Below, piece after piece: positions 1-11,458 of a DNA stretch of 64,000 bases. The first letter of the stretch is position 1, and the number at the start of each line of letters is the position of its first letter. Source of the DNA: Odobenus rosmarus divergens (lineage: Eukaryota > Chordata > Mammalia > Carnivora > Odobenidae); contig NW_004451013.1 of assembly GCF_000321225.1 (NCBI RefSeq), positions 302,372-366,371 of the forward strand. Reading direction: 5' to 3'. The position numbers and the translations under genes were made by a program. Below the pieces are notes generated by a model that saw nothing but the letters and a program-made list of their open reading frames with translations, had not been told where the DNA came from and did not search any database.

Positions 1-129
1 AGAGGGGAGGAGGGTGGGGGGATGGGTTAGCCTGGTGATGGGTATTAAAGAGGGCACGTTCTGCGTGGAGCACTGGGTGTTATGCACAAGCAATGAATCA
101 TGGAACACTACATCAAAAAAGAAAAAAGA
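1..129 (+). mobile_element. L1 3' tail, carnivore type, cut by the window edge
   Basis: The sequence shows the typical carnivore L1 3' UTR end: G-rich run, GTGATGGGTATTAAAGAGGG, GAGCACTGGGTGTTATGC, AATGAATCATGGAACACTAC, then an A-rich tail. The rest of the element lies to the left of the window. Confidence 0.85.
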
Positions 130-249
130 ATCTCTTTCTGTATTTTCAACTTAGAACATTGGTACAATAAGGCTGTTCTTCAACATTTGTATTTGTTTTA
201 TTACTGCAGTGCTAAACTTTCTAACTGAATTAACAAAACAACTTCTACA

Positions 250-930
250 AGAATTCTAGCTATTTAACACTTAAAAGAATTAACTTTGGAGAACTTTATT
301 TTTGCCCATAAATTATATGAAAAGTTCATATCATTATTGGAGTTAAAATTTTCTGAAGCATCAAATAACACAGAAATGAAACTGGAATTTTTACTTGCTG
401 GTGAAATTCTTTTGCAGCCATCATTTTGCTCTTCATATGTACTCAAGAGAAGTAAGTAATTTACAAGAAACTTGTGATTTAAAAGAAAAGGCACACTTAA
501 CAGAGTCACATGTAAATGAAGATTCTGCAGTTACCAGCACTAAATCATCATCTTGAATGTAGTCTTCTTAAGAAAAGAAAAACATGAATGTGTAAAGTAG
601 ACAGTAAAATATCTCCAGCAGATTCTTCTTCTGGTTTTCTTGTGGTCAGTGATCTCATAATGACCTCCGTGGAAGATGATCAATGTTGACAAACAGCAAT
701 AGGAGCAGGGTCTCTGTACAAATGTTACAAGTATTTTTCAGTGTTGGAGCTTGGGAGATAGCACAAGTCTATGAATAATGCGAAAGGAAACCTTACCCTG
801 AGGATGTGGAAGTGTGGCTGCCATTGAATATCATGCTCTTCTATAATGCCATAAGTATGAAAAGAACCATTTTCTTCCACAGGACTGATCGTGAAAAATA
901 AAAGATCATGATTTATGTACATCCTGATAA
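250..930 (-). other. Unassigned block with exon-like and protein-like segments
   Basis: I do not recognise a gene here. On the minus strand, 797-884 is bounded by a pyrimidine tract plus CAG acceptor and a strong AGG|GTAAGG donor. It is open in one frame for 29 codons (PVEENGSFHTYGIIEE...). Further down, a second good acceptor (TTTTTCTTTTCTTAAG) precedes a stretch reading DYIQDDDLVLVTAESSF, and 264-440 is open in another frame. The frames do not join without stops, so this is either chance in AT-rich DNA or the remains of a decayed multi-exon gene. Confidence 0.2.
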
Positions 931-954
931 CTACATAATAGTTAATCCTGTGCT

Positions 955-1330
955 GTTTAGTTTGTACCAGGCACTGTTGAAAATAATTTAGATATATTAA
1001 TAAATGTTATTCTTTTTTTTTTAAAGATTTTATTTATTTGAGAGAGAATGAGAGAGAAAGCACATGAGATGGGGGGAGGGTCAGAGGGAGAAGCAGACTC
1101 TCTGCTGAGCAGGGAGCCCAATGTGGGACTCGATCTAGGGACTCCAGGATCATGACCTGAGCCGAAGGCAGTCATTTAACCAACTGAGCCACCCAGGTGC
1201 CCCTACATGTTATTCTTAATAACCCTGTGAGGTAGGTGTTGTAAATCTCCAATTTACAGAGGAGGAAACTGACAGCCAGAAAAATTAAATAGCGTGCATT
1301 GGATTACATGGCTAAAATGTGGAAGATGTG
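955..1330 (-). repeat. MIR SINE, split by a younger CAN SINE
   Basis: The left part (about 955-1000) reads like the reversed MIR 3' end, and 1218-1330 continues with the reversed MIR core (CCCTGTGAGGTAGGTG, AGAGGAGGAAACTGA). The CAN SINE at 1015-1203 interrupts it. Confidence 0.65.
1015..1203 (-). mobile_element. CAN SINE (tRNA-Lys-derived carnivore SINE)
   Basis: On the minus strand it has the standard order: GGGGCACCTGGGTGGCTCAG head, GGTCATGATCCTGGAGTCC box, poly-purine/pyrimidine middle and an AAATAAAATC tail with an A-run. Target-site duplications of 14 nt (TAAATGTTATTCTT at 1001-1014 and TACATGTTATTCTT at 1204-1217) flank it with one mismatch. Confidence 0.93.
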
Positions 1331-1341
1331 TACTAAACCTT

Positions 1342-1707
1342 GGTGCTATGGATTGAATTGTATCCACAGTGGGACTGTATTTGGAGATAGGGACTTTAGG
1401 AAGTAATTAGGTTAAATGAGGTCATAGGGTGGCGCCCTAATCTGATGGGATTTACGATGTTCTTATAAGAAGACGGGAAGGGGGAGATACCAGAGATCAC
1501 TTGTGTTTTCTCTCTCTCTCTGCCAGGTGAAGATATAGCTAGAAGGTAGATATCTGCAAGCCAGCAAGAGAGCTCTCCCCAAGAACCTAATTGGACTGCA
1601 CCTCTATCTTAGACTCCCCCACCTCCAGAAAAAAGAGAAAGACATTTCTGTTAAGCCATCCAGGCTATGGTATTTTGTTACGGCAGCCTGAGTAAAAATA
1701 ATCTACC
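1342..1707 (+). mobile_element. MaLR-type (ERVL-MaLR) solo LTR, decayed
   Basis: It begins TGCTATGGATTGAATTG, has the GGTCATAGGGTGG..CCTAATCTGATGGGATT section and the CTTATAAGAAGA section. It ends with the usual TAAGCCATCCAGGCTATGG and TTTTGTTACGGCAGCC run. No internal retroviral coding sequence is attached. Confidence 0.8.
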
Positions 1708-1847
1708 AGGCAACTTGGCACCAGAGTTTGTGCCTCTTACCATTAAAAACTCCAGGTGCTGCAATGATGTGTCCAAGTCTCCTCAAACTTGTGTTCTGGA
1801 GTGCCCAAGTCAGCCGAGTGAAATGTGCAAATGACCGTTCTCCTATG

Positions 1848-2280
1848 TACTTGTTTCCTAGGGCTGCTGTAACAACCTAGCACCAACTCAGTGGCTTAAA
1901 ACAATAGAAATTTATTCTCTCACATTTATGGAGTCTACAAGTCTGGACTCAAGGTGTCAGCAGGGCCCTGCTTCCTCTGTAGGCTCTAGGAAAGAGTTCT
2001 TCCTTGTCTTCCATCTTCTGGTGACTTCAGATGTTCTTTGACTTGTGGCAGAATAATTCCATTCTAAGTGTCTGTCTTCACATGGTCTTCCTCAAATGCC
2101 TTTCTGGGCACCCTCTTCTCTTCTTACAAAGGTACCAGTCATTGGATGTAGGGCTGACCCTAATCTAGTACGACCTCATTTTAACTTAGTTATATCTGCA
2201 AAGATACTATTTCATGTTCTAGTTGAACTTGAACTGGGGGGGACACTAGTCAACCTACCATCATATCTCAAGGACGCCTA
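1848..2280 (-). mobile_element. MaLR-type solo LTR, reverse orientation
   Basis: Read on the plus strand it starts with the reversed LTR end (TTTCCTAGGGCTGCTGTAAC, GTGGCTTAAAACAATAGAAA) and ends with the reversed LTR start (GGGGGGACACTAGTCAACC). It lies about 140 bp from another MaLR LTR in the opposite orientation. Confidence 0.8.
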
Positions 2281-2350
2281 GGTAAAGAATTAAGAACTAC
2301 TTGCACCTCTAAGAAACTAGGAAAGGGACCATTTTAAATGAGCCTGCTTG

Positions 2351-2430
2351 CCTTCCTCCTTCCCTCCCTCCCTTCCTTCCTTCCTTCCTTCCTTCCTTCC
2401 TTCCTTCCTTCCTTCCTTCCTTCCTTCCTC
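2351..2430. repeat. (CTTC)n / (CCTTC)n microsatellite
   Basis: About 80 bp of nearly uninterrupted CCTT units, with a CCTCC-rich left end. On the minus strand it produces a meaningless KEGR-repeat reading frame. Confidence 0.97.
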
Positions 2431-3790
2431 TGGATTTGCTGCTCAGAAGGATTAGGCTGGATTCTATCTTCTTTTCCAGAGCAAACAAGAAATTAACTTC
2501 TTCCATATTTCCTGTGTTTTGAAGAAGGGGTTGTAGGATTTAGAGCTATGTATGTGGCTGGAAGAGAACTAATTTCAGAGAACTAATTTCAGAATTAATT
2601 TAGAATTAGGATCACTATGGTACATGTGAATCCCAGAACCTTCTCTTCAGCAAATACTGTGTTGGAAAAGCTGATTGAGCTTTAGGAAACAGCCATATTG
2701 AGATTTGTTAAGGAGTTTTTCTCTTTCTGATAAATATTTAAAACCATAGGTGTTATTTTTTTGGAAGTCATCCTGAAAGTGTTGCCATCTGCATTTTTTC
2801 ATTATGGGGTTGGAATAAACACACATACATTGCTAGGAAAGATAGTTTGTACAACATTTACTTATTTTGTTAGCTCCTAGATATAAATAAGAACAGAGTA
2901 TAAGAAAGTGAACTTAGAACAATTAAGAACTTAAAAAGATTTTGAAAAAATAAAGGAAGCTTAGAGGCTGAGGGAAAAGGTCTACAATTTATGAACAATG
3001 AATTACAGATTTGAACATAATACCTCAAAATATCTGTGTTGTTTAAGATCTTGAATGTTGGAATACAGTGAGGATGGACAAAAGTCAGAGTGGTAGACCA
3101 AGAAAATCTTAATGGATGGAGCCAAGGCCAGGACATAGCTGCTTTAGGAGCCCGTTCAGAGTCAGTGTATTTTCTGAGAAATGGACAGGTGTATGAACTG
3201 AAAGTTCTGTGCCACTAAAGTAGGTACTATTGCAGGTCCAGGTAGCTTTGCTGTGGTTAATCTCTGATTAAATGGAAGTGAGAAGAGCATATTCTTCTCT
3301 GACCTATGAATCCATGGAGACAAGTTGTTTTTCATCTTGGAGAATTGCTGGCACTTTTAGATGGGCTATCAAAGACTCTAAAAAGCTGGCCCCACTGCTA
3401 GCAAGGCCTGTCCACTGGGGGTAGCAGGCTCTAAGGGTGGAGGCAATTGGAATCACTTGGGGGAGGGTGGGACTCCGTCAACTGTGGATTTGAGCCTTGA
3501 ATGATGCCATTGGCAACAGGGGAGCTCTGACAGGATTGATTTAAGGACAGAGTATAAGCAACTCTAGGGATTTGTGTAAATACTTATGTGGAGAGTGAAT
3601 TCTGGGAAAATGAAAATGACTAGAAGTAAAGGTCTAGCGTCTTCAAGACACTATAATCTAAGCATAACCGTCAATGGCATCTCACTTTTGCCATAAAGGT
3701 AGTGAGGCATTAGGAGGTTCTTCGTGACAAAACAACTCATATTAGGGCAGGGCCAAGGTGGTCAATAGCTAAGAGGTTGGAGATAAGCTT
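2431..3790. other. Unique-looking intergenic sequence
   Basis: I see no gene and no confident repeat here. A small local tandem copy (GAACTAATTTCAGA twice) sits near 2566-2593. Confidence 0.5.
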
Positions 3791-3794
3791 CTTG

Positions 3795-3985
3795 CATTGG
3801 ACGTCTGGCTCTATTATTTACTAGTTTGTGAATTTAGAAGGTAAATTAATCTCTCTATGCCTCAGTTCCTTTTACTTGCAAAAGGGAGCACAATAATGCT
3901 TTCTTCATTGGGTTGTGAGTTTCAGGGTCTCAAATTATTAAGTACTTAAAACAGTCAGGCCCATAGTACAGGCTGTATATGTATT
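3795..3985 (+). repeat. MIR SINE, forward
   Basis: It shows the MIR features GTCTGGCTCTATTATTTACTAG, TAATCTCTCTATGCCTCAGTTCC, GTTGTGAGTTTC and a terminal CAGGCCCATAGTACAGG. Confidence 0.7.
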
Positions 3986-4309
3986 TAGATAAGAGTCAAC
4001 CAAGGAAATGGAAGAGAACAAAGAATTGTGTTTTTAAAAGGATAAAAATAAAAGGTGAGAGGCTGAATTTGTTAGCATTTCAGGGACATTGTTCATGGAC
4101 TCTGTGAACGCGGATTGCACACCTCCCGCGTGTCAGATAGGATTGGCTGGTTGTGGCTCTAAACCAATAAGCTCCAGCAACAGGTGAACTGATCATAGGG
4201 GTACTGGCATCTGTTGTCTTCCATTATTCAGAATTGCCACTGAACCTCTGCCTGGACTGAAGGCCAGCCTGAATGTTTCCCTACCCAGCTAAAAACAGGC
4301 AGTCCTCCA

Positions 4310-4410
4310 GCCTTAAGGAGTGACCCTACAGATGAAGAGCCTGAAGCACGGACTTTGCCCAGGGTCACACAGCTCCTAAGTGGGAGAGCTGTGTGTTCTT
4401 TCCCAGGCTC
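4310..4410 (-). repeat. MIR fragment, reverse; left arm of an inverted repeat
   Basis: The core TTGCCCAGGGTCACACAGCT is the reversed MIR core. Bases 4326-4391 match the reverse complement of 4721-4786 at 65 of 66 positions, including a 58-nt perfect run, and both copies lack the same bases relative to a typical MIR. Confidence 0.75.
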
Positions 4411-4786
4411 TCCTCTGAGGGTGCTTAGGGCATTGCTAGATATTGAGAAGCAGCAGGGTAGTGATACCTGAAACTGACTATGGCACCAGACATGTCAGGA
4501 GGTTGTATTAAAGAAACACATGTATAAAGCCTCATAATAGGCACATTATAGGCTCCTGTTAGAAGGATGTCGCGTTTCTTAAATAACTCTCCTCTGCTTG
4601 TTCTCTTAGAAATTCAGCCTTGGTCAAATACAGAGCACTGTGAGCAGGGCTTCTGGGATGCTGCAAAGCATAATGGCTCGGCATTCAGGCTCTGGAGACC
4701 TACTCCTTGTATTCAAATCCCAGCTCTTCCACTTAGGAGCTGTGTGACCCTGGGCAAAGTCCGTGCTTCAGGCTCTTCATCTGTAG
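4326..4786. repeat. Inverted repeat with near-identical 66-nt arms
   Basis: The arms are 4326-4391 and 4721-4786, identical at 65 of 66 positions with a 329-bp spacer. Both arms lie in MIR sequence, but MIR copies are normally much more diverged than this. A transcript crossing the region could fold into a long perfect stem. Confidence 0.95.
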
Positions 4787-4905
4787 TGGGAATGATAAAC
4801 ACTTCACAAGAGTGTTGTGAAGATTCGATGAGTTAACACATGTGAGACCTCCAAATGTTGCTTAGGGCGTAGTAAATGACCTTAACAGATGTTAAACGCT
4901 ACTGT
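4640..4905 (+). repeat. MIR SINE, near full length, forward; right arm of an inverted repeat
   Basis: It contains GGCTCTGGAGACCTACT, CAAATCCCAGCTCTTCCACT, GCTGTGTGACCCTGGGCAAA, TTGTGAAGATTCGATGAGTT and the 3' part GGGCGTAGTAAATG, in MIR order. Bases 4721-4786 pair with 4326-4391. Confidence 0.8.
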
Positions 4906-5140
4906 TAATATAATAGTGCAACAAAAAATAGTATCAGGAAAACTTCACAGAAGATACAACACAAGACTGACAAAGTCAGATTTGCACTTTCTGTAAGGGC
5001 TTTGACACCAGAGTCCTTTCCCTACTGATCATCACTACCAATGGCTCCAGTGGGACCACATGCCGGAAAAGGCTGGAGTAAGGATTGTGGTAGCAGCAGT
5101 ACTGAAAGTTAAAGCAGAAAGCTCATCAAGGATATATATA

Positions 5141-5236
5141 TATTTAAAGTAGGCTCCATGCCCAACATGGCGCTTAAACTCATGACCCCAAGATCAAGAG
5201 TGGCATGCTCCACTGACTGAGCCAGCCAGGCTCCCC
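5141..5236 (-). mobile_element. Old, short CAN SINE fragment
   Basis: The order TTTAAAGTAGGCTCCATGCC, CCAACATGGCGCTTAAACTC, CCCCAAGATCAAGAG and CTGAGCCAGCCAGGCTCCCC is a reversed, older CAN SINE subtype without the long CT-rich tail. An (AT)n run sits at its left end. No clear target-site duplication is seen. Confidence 0.7.
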
Positions 5237-5319
5237 AGGGATCTCCTGGATGTAGGAGATTCTGAGGTTAGGGCAGCAGGCTCATGTAAAAACCTACCAC
5301 CCGGTGAGTCTGAAATCCA

Positions 5320-5795
5320 GTCTTCTTACCACAGCCTACAGTGTCCTACTTGATCTCTTTGCTTGCCTGCCTAGCTCTGCAGCCTTGTTTCTACATTCCC
5401 CACCAACACCCTTCATTTCACTCTGCCTTTTCTTTTCCTCACACATCCCAAGTTCAAAGCTCATTCCAGTCCCAGACTTTTGAACTTGAAGTTGCCTCTG
5501 CCTGACATGCTCAGCCTCTAGGCTCTCCTCGCCGGGCACTGCTCACTCAGGCCAGGTTTCCCTGAACGCTTATTGAGAAACCCCCAGCAGAGACCTTAGG
5601 CATTTTCAATCTCACCACTTTGCTTTCTTGTCTTCTCTGTATTTATCCTCATGCAAAATTATCTTGTTTATTTGCTTACTTGTATGGTGAAAGCATGGAT
5701 TTTGTCTCAACCATTATTTTTCTTCTGTCTCTAGAAAAGTGCATGGCATACAGTAGGGAATCAATAACTATTTGTTATGGATGAAAAATATTCTG
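5320..5795 (+). repeat. L2 LINE 3' end, forward
   Basis: It has the L2 3' pattern: CTCTGCCTGACATGCTC, CAGGTTTCCCTGA, then the terminal part with GTGCATGGCATACAGTAGGG and AATCAATAACTATTTGTTA. No coding capacity remains. Confidence 0.7.
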
Positions 5796-7395
5796 GCTGC
5801 TCAGCAGAAGGGGGTTGGAATTTAGAGGTAAACTATCTTCAGACCCCACAGCTGAATGGGGCGGACAAAGTCAGGCATGGATATTTTCAGGACTTTTCAC
5901 TCCTACGGTGAAGTTTTCTGTCTATGCATGAGATTGGTTCATTTTAAAAAGGGGAGTACAAGCCTGTAATCCTCCAGGTATAGTTTGGACTGAACTTGGC
6001 AGGTTTATGCCTATCTTTTCTCTGCTTTCCATTTCTATTTAAACATGCAGAACTAAAACAACATTAGTTAAGTAGGTGAATGGAAAAAAAAAAGAATTTG
6101 GGAGCCGTCTCAGTTTTATATGGATTTTTAACATTTTGTTAATGTAGTATTTCAAATTCATGGATAACAGATTGGCTATTCAACAAATGATGCCGAGAAA
6201 ACTAGTTAGCCTTTGGGGGAAAAGTGTAATGAAAATCCATACCTCACTGAAATCAATTTCAGATAGAGCAATGCATGTAATATTAAAAAGTAAAATTTCA
6301 ACAACAGTTGAAGAAAATAGAAGTGAATATTTTAGAATCTTTGATAGAGGACAACTTTTCTGTGCAGGACATCAAGCCAGGAGCTGTAAAGGAAGTGGCT
6401 GACAGAGTTGCCTAGAAAAACATTAAAAGTTTCCGTAAGGAAGAGTAGGTCCCATAAACAAAACTAAGAGACATTTACAAACTGGAAAAACATGCTTACA
6501 AAATAACATTAATGTATTTAGAGATATATTCACACACATATATTCACACACACACACACACACACACTCACTCACTCACAATTCAGTGAGAAATCATCTA
6601 ACCTTCCTAAGGCGGCTGGTGCTGGTGGCCCCTCATGAGTCACCTCTCTTCTCCTTCATTTCCTCTTTGCCTGTGTAGTCAGGTTCCCACTAGAGAGGCT
6701 AAATTGTCCCCAGAAACATGCTTTGAACAGTCTCTGCAGCTAGACCAAGAACATCTGACTCGGTCATGGTCAGTGGGATCTGAGTTGAGATCTGCTGGGC
6801 GTCCTAGGATATGCTTTTCCCCCTAATTAAAAGAAGCTCAGAATAAAAGAATAAAAGATACCCTTTTTCTTTTTAACTCGACATTGCTATGTCTGCCTGG
6901 GTGCCGCATTTTGCTACATTTGAGGGATAAGCCAAAAGTTTTAAGCCTAAAGACCAAGCTTGTATGCTAGGGAATTCAGTTCCATATTTAATTTGAGAAA
7001 TCATGTTAAAGGTGGAACATGATTTTGTACTTTATCATTCTTTTAAATGTCCCTATCATTTTTCTTTTCTAACCTAGAAGCCTAGGCGGGTTACATCTGT
7101 CAATAGTCTTTGAAGTTTTTTTTTTATTTTTTAATCACAAACATGTCAAATATTTGAATTAACTATCAGTCAGAAGGCTCAGCAAAGAAGTCCACCGTTT
7201 GTGGATCTGCTACCAGCCAGCGCATACTCTGCGTGCAGTTGGCAGTCTCAGGGTTTTCTAACCCGCGAGCCACATGGTACATGCAGTGTTTCAGGCATCA
7301 GGAATCCCTGGCAACCAGGCCAAATGGCAAAATAAATGCCCATTGTCCTAAACGAGGCTGTTGTAGCTAACTTCACGCATTTCTGATCCATGTTT
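5796..7395. other. Unique-looking intergenic sequence with a CA repeat
   Basis: I see no gene and no confident transposon, apart from the (CA)n tract at 6528-6580. Short open frames here have no recognisable content. Confidence 0.4.
6528..6580. repeat. (CA)n microsatellite with imperfect edges
   Basis: CA dinucleotides are interrupted by TATATTC and followed by three CTCA units. Confidence 0.95.
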
Positions 7396-7399
7396 TAAT

Positions 7400-9250
7400 C
7401 AGCTAAAGAGCTGATGGCCTGTTCCACTGACCCATCTGTGTTCTCATGTTCCATGTTCTCTATGACACTGCCCTACTTCGTCCTTGGGCTGCCCTCCTGT
7501 ACCTCCCGTACCTCCTGTACCGGATCATTCACAACGTCCTCTGGAGGTGCTCCTCCATAACTGGCAAACTCCACTGTATCCTCAGTGGACATCTCCATGT
7601 TTTCTCCATTGTCCTGTCTTCACTGATAACCGCCTTCTTCATGCGTGCACCACTTCTGCCCTTTTTCTGTTTACTTCCCTTACCCAACATAACTCATGGC
7701 CAGGAATGAGGCTTTGGTGACCTCCTTTATCTCCATTATCACCTCCAGTTCATGACTCTTCCACTCTGCAAATAACGCTGATTCTTTCCCCCCAAGCCAG
7801 CGTGTTGAGGACTGTGTTGCCTAGTTTACTATCATCACCCCACATATATCTTCAGCTCACAGGGTGAACCCTTCAGTGTCTTGGCTTCTCACTGCATTGG
7901 ACATTCTCTTTTTCTCCACTTTAACAGTCTACTCTAGTGGACATCCCTAACATCATGTCATCGCCTCCAATTTCTTTTCCCCTAAAATCAGTCATTCAGG
8001 CCTCACTCTCTTTACCATGTCCTCTTATATGTTCAGCTTATTTCTTCAACCATCCCTTTTCAGCTGTTCAGTCCTATCTGTATCCCATATCCATTCCTAT
8101 CCATTCATGACTTTGTCAACAGCTACCTTTCATACCTCATCAGCCAGGTTAAATTGCATGATTCATCATTTCAACAACACCCTTGCCAGTTATCTTATAC
8201 TCCTTTTCTGTCTTTTTTTTTGCCCATCACTTTCACCTGAAATTGTCCCAAATTCAGATCAGCTTGACTGTTTAATTTTTTCCTGGTTTCACTTCATTAA
8301 CCATTAGCGCTTCTAGCTTTATGTCCTCTCCTTTTTCCCCTCCCCAAAGTTTATTATCCAAATTCTCAACATAGTTGCCTAAATGTTTTCATTTCCTTCC
8401 ATCCAATTTACTCATTTAGTCCTGTCAGTATTCTGACCTCATCTTGCCACCAAAATAATACATGTTAAGACCACAAATGATCCCCATCTTCCTAAATTCT
8501 TCAGACAATTATTAGTATTTATTTGTACTTTCATCAAGATACCGTGGTTCTGACTCACCAGTCTTGAAGTAACTCTCTTTTCTTGGTTTCCATGTCAAAA
8601 TATGCTTTTTACTTCATTCTTTTCAGATCACTATTTTCTGCTTCTTTGTGGGAGTTCCTTCTTCTCTACCCACCCAACAAACACTGACATTGCCAAGGGT
8701 CAGTCTTAATTGATCTATTCAAAGTTTATACTATATACTATACTATACTATAATTTTATACTATATAATATAACCTATATCACTAATACCTATGGATTAA
8801 AGTTTTCTCAGTATGCAAATGACTCAAATATATGTCTCTAGATTTACCTATCTCCCAAGTTGCTGACAAGGATATACAACTGCTAGTTGAGATCTACTTT
8901 TGGATGTGGGAGAGGCACCTCAAACCAAATATGTCCAAAACTGAACAAATGATTTCTATCCATCTCCCCTAGAAAACAAAAATAAGCACAACACAGGTTC
9001 TTTGCCAGTGACACCAACATTTGTCTAGTTGTATGAACTAGAAATCCTCGAAGTTCTGTGCATAATGAAACCCTATCAGTTTCAACTTCCACACAACCTA
9101 GGATGCCATCATTCCTCTCCAGGAATACTATCTGATGTCATAACCACCCTCTCTTCTATTTTTGCAACCATCCCACCCAACACATTTTCCACATGAACCC
9201 AATTAGGTAACTCGTTGTTTAAAACAATGGCTTTGTCCTTTTCTAATTAA
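7400..9250 (+). repeat. Long L2 LINE fragment, forward, decayed ORF2 region
   Basis: The block keeps the pyrimidine-rich composition and order of L2 ORF2. The clearest part is near 8810-8960: ATGCAAATGACTCAAATATA, TCTCTAGATTTACCTATCTC, GGCACCTCAAACCAAATATG and TCCAAAACTGAACAAATGAT. Many stops and indels make it non-coding. The first few hundred bases are less certain. A short TATACTA-rich run is at 8728-8775. Confidence 0.65.
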
Positions 9251-9527
9251 AAATATCTTGAGTGGCCTATAATTATATTTTGTGTCTATCTGATATCTCC
9301 TTTTCAGCCTCATTATATACCTGTCATCCCAAAGAGAAAGAAACTAGTCAAGATGAACTAAAAAATTTGGCCTGAGTAAATTCTAGGATGGCATTGACAT
9401 TTCCTGAGATGGAGAATGTACAAGGGGCAGGGGCTATTATTATTAACTTTGTTGTTGTTATTGTTTGTAGTGGTGGAAATGTCAAGAGTTGTTATTTTTG
9501 GAATACCTATTAAACATCAAAATGGAG

Positions 9528-9719
9528 GGGCATCTGGGTGGCTCAGTCAGTTAAGCGTCTGCCTTCAGCTCAGGTCATGATCCCAGGGTCCTGGGATCGA
9601 GCTCCATATTGGGCTCCCTGCTCAGTGGGAAGAGCCTGCTTTTCCCTCTCCCTCTGCCCCTCCTCCCCCCAGCTCCTGCTCTCTCTCTTAAGTAAATAAA
9701 TAAAACCTTAATAAAAAAA
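9528..9719 (+). mobile_element. CAN SINE
   Basis: It has the head GGGGCATCTGGGTGGCTCAG, the GTCATGATCCCAGGGTCCTG box, a CT-rich middle and an AAATAAATAAAACC tail. A 17-nt target-site duplication (9511-9527 and 9720-9736) has one mismatch. Confidence 0.95.
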
Positions 9720-9799
9720 TAAACATCAAGATGGAGATGTTAGGTAGGAAATTTATTAGAGGATTTGGGAAGAAAATGGCAATGGACGTACTGTCTTGG

Positions 9800-10270
9800 G
9801 AGTCATTTTATGAAATCACCTATGAAGTGAGTATTAATAGAGAAGAGGCTCAAAGACTGAGCTCTTAAGCAGGGAAACAATTAGAAATCTGGATGAAGGG
9901 AAGGATCCAGCAGAGGAGAAAAATAAAGAATAGCCAATGAGATAGGAGAAAAAACAAGAGTGGTGGTGTCTCAGAAGCTAAGTGAAGAAAGAGTGGATAA
10001 CTGTACCTGAAAATCCTGATTCCAGTAATTTGAGGACTGGATTTTATAATATGTAGGTCATTGGTGATCTCTCTAAATGCAGTCTCAGGGGAATGGTGGA
10101 GGTAATATCTTGATTAGATGGGTTTAAGAGAAGTGAGAGGTGAGGAAGTTAAATCAACAAATAGTAAATTTCCACAAAAGGAGGTGTATCTGGCTATTCA
10201 CCAGTGTTCATAATAATAAGACATAGTAGGCTCTCAATAAACATTTGATGAAGAAATGAATTAAGTGGAT
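9800..10270 (-). repeat. L2 LINE-related fragments
   Basis: Phrases such as AGAGTGGTGGTGTCTCAGAAG, GTAGGTCATTGGTGATCTC and GGGTTTAAGAGAAGTGAGAG match reversed L2 sequence. The end (10215-10265: CATAGTAGGCTCTCAATAAAC) is an L2-type 3' end in the forward direction. Boundaries are soft. Confidence 0.45.
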
Positions 10271-10309
10271 AAAATAAGGGAAGGGAAAGTCTATTTTTTA
10301 AATTCCAGT

Positions 10310-10760
10310 TTTCTTTATATATTAATACATAGTATCTTTTTTAATTGTAAAGGAAAATCAACTTTTGATTTTGGTTTACAGTTATATGAATTTTAAGACA
10401 TGTATGGTTTCCACCATTATCAGGATATAGAACAGTTGCATCATCTCAAAAGACTCCATCACATTGTCACTCTGTAGTCACACCCTCCCTTCATCCCTTT
10501 CCATTGGCGACCATGGATATGTTCTCCATCACTGTTATTTTGCCTGTTAAGAATGTCCTATAATGGAATCATTTGGTATGTAACCATTTAAGACTGGCTT
10601 CTTTCAGTGAGTCTTTGAGAATCCTCTGAGTTATTATGTGTAACAATAGTTCATATTTATGGTTGAGTAGTATGCCATTGTATGGATCTACCATTCATCT
10701 ATTTGGAAATAGCCCAAGTGCTTTTCAAATTTCGATTTGTTAATCAGCAGATAGTCTTTC
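10310..10760 (-). repeat. Ancient L1 (L1M-type) fragment
   Basis: Reversed old L1 sequence: GTATGGTTTCCACCATTATC, TGGAATCATTTGGTATGTA, GGCTTCTTTCAGTGAGTC, GAGTAGTATGCCATTGTATG. It is heavily diverged and non-coding. Confidence 0.65.
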
Positions 10761-11248
10761 TGTATAATAACTTCTATAGTATTAAGTTTCATATGGTATC
10801 ACTAAGAAGTACCATTATAGGAAAGGATAATTAAAGGAATTTTTTTCTCTTAAAGAAAAGCTATTTTAGATTCTGTCAGTTTGCAATATGACTAGAACCA
10901 TTTGTGACATTGTAGGCACAAAATGCTCTTGAGGTTAAGATAGTGTTTTAAGGCCACTATATAGAGACAGCTCTACACATTTTGCATTACCAATGATACC
11001 TAAAATATGTTTCTCTACTTACTTTCAAAGCCTGTAAGACTTTATGTATGAGTACATGTGTAATTCTTTTCACATAAAAAGATGCTTCAACAGTCAGCTC
11101 GTGTTTAGAGCCTTGAAAGCAGTGGGTTGTTTCTTCATGAATCTTCCATCTTTTTGTAGTTGTAATTGTATTTAGTTGTATTTATTTAATTGTATTTCAT
11201 GTACATTAAGGTGCTAAATATACGTATGTTGGATTTCATTTATATTTA

Positions 11249-11458
11249 TTTATTTATTTAAAGATTTTATTTATTTATTTATTTATTTGACAGAGAGAGA
11301 CACAGTGAGAGAGGGAGCACAAGCAGGGGGAGTGGGAGAAGGAGAAGCAGACTCCCTGCGGAGCAGGGAGCCCGATGCGGGGCTCGATCCCAGGACCCTG
11401 GGATCATGACCTGAGCCAAAGGCAGACGCTTAACTGTCTGAGCTACCCAGGCAACCCT
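11249..11458 (-). mobile_element. CAN SINE with perfect target-site duplication (young)
   Basis: Full-length element on the minus strand with intact head, GGTCATGATCCCAGGGTCCT box, CT-rich middle and long ATAAATAAATAAA tail. It is flanked by a perfect 17-nt duplication, GATTTCATTTATATTTA, at 11232-11248 and 11459-11475, indicating recent insertion. Confidence 0.97.

Noticed and set aside
2309..2506. Minus-strand frame with a run of KEGR repeats
   Set aside because: It is the translation of the (CTTC)n microsatellite and has no coding support.
8728..8775. TATACTA-rich run considered as a CRISPR-like or tandem array
   Set aside because: It is a simple AT-rich microsatellite within L2 sequence with no spacer structure.
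9528..9600. tRNA-like A and B boxes at the heads of the CAN SINEs
   Set aside because: The SINE heads derive from tRNA-Lys but do not form tRNA genes; they are retroposons with A-rich tails and target-site duplications.
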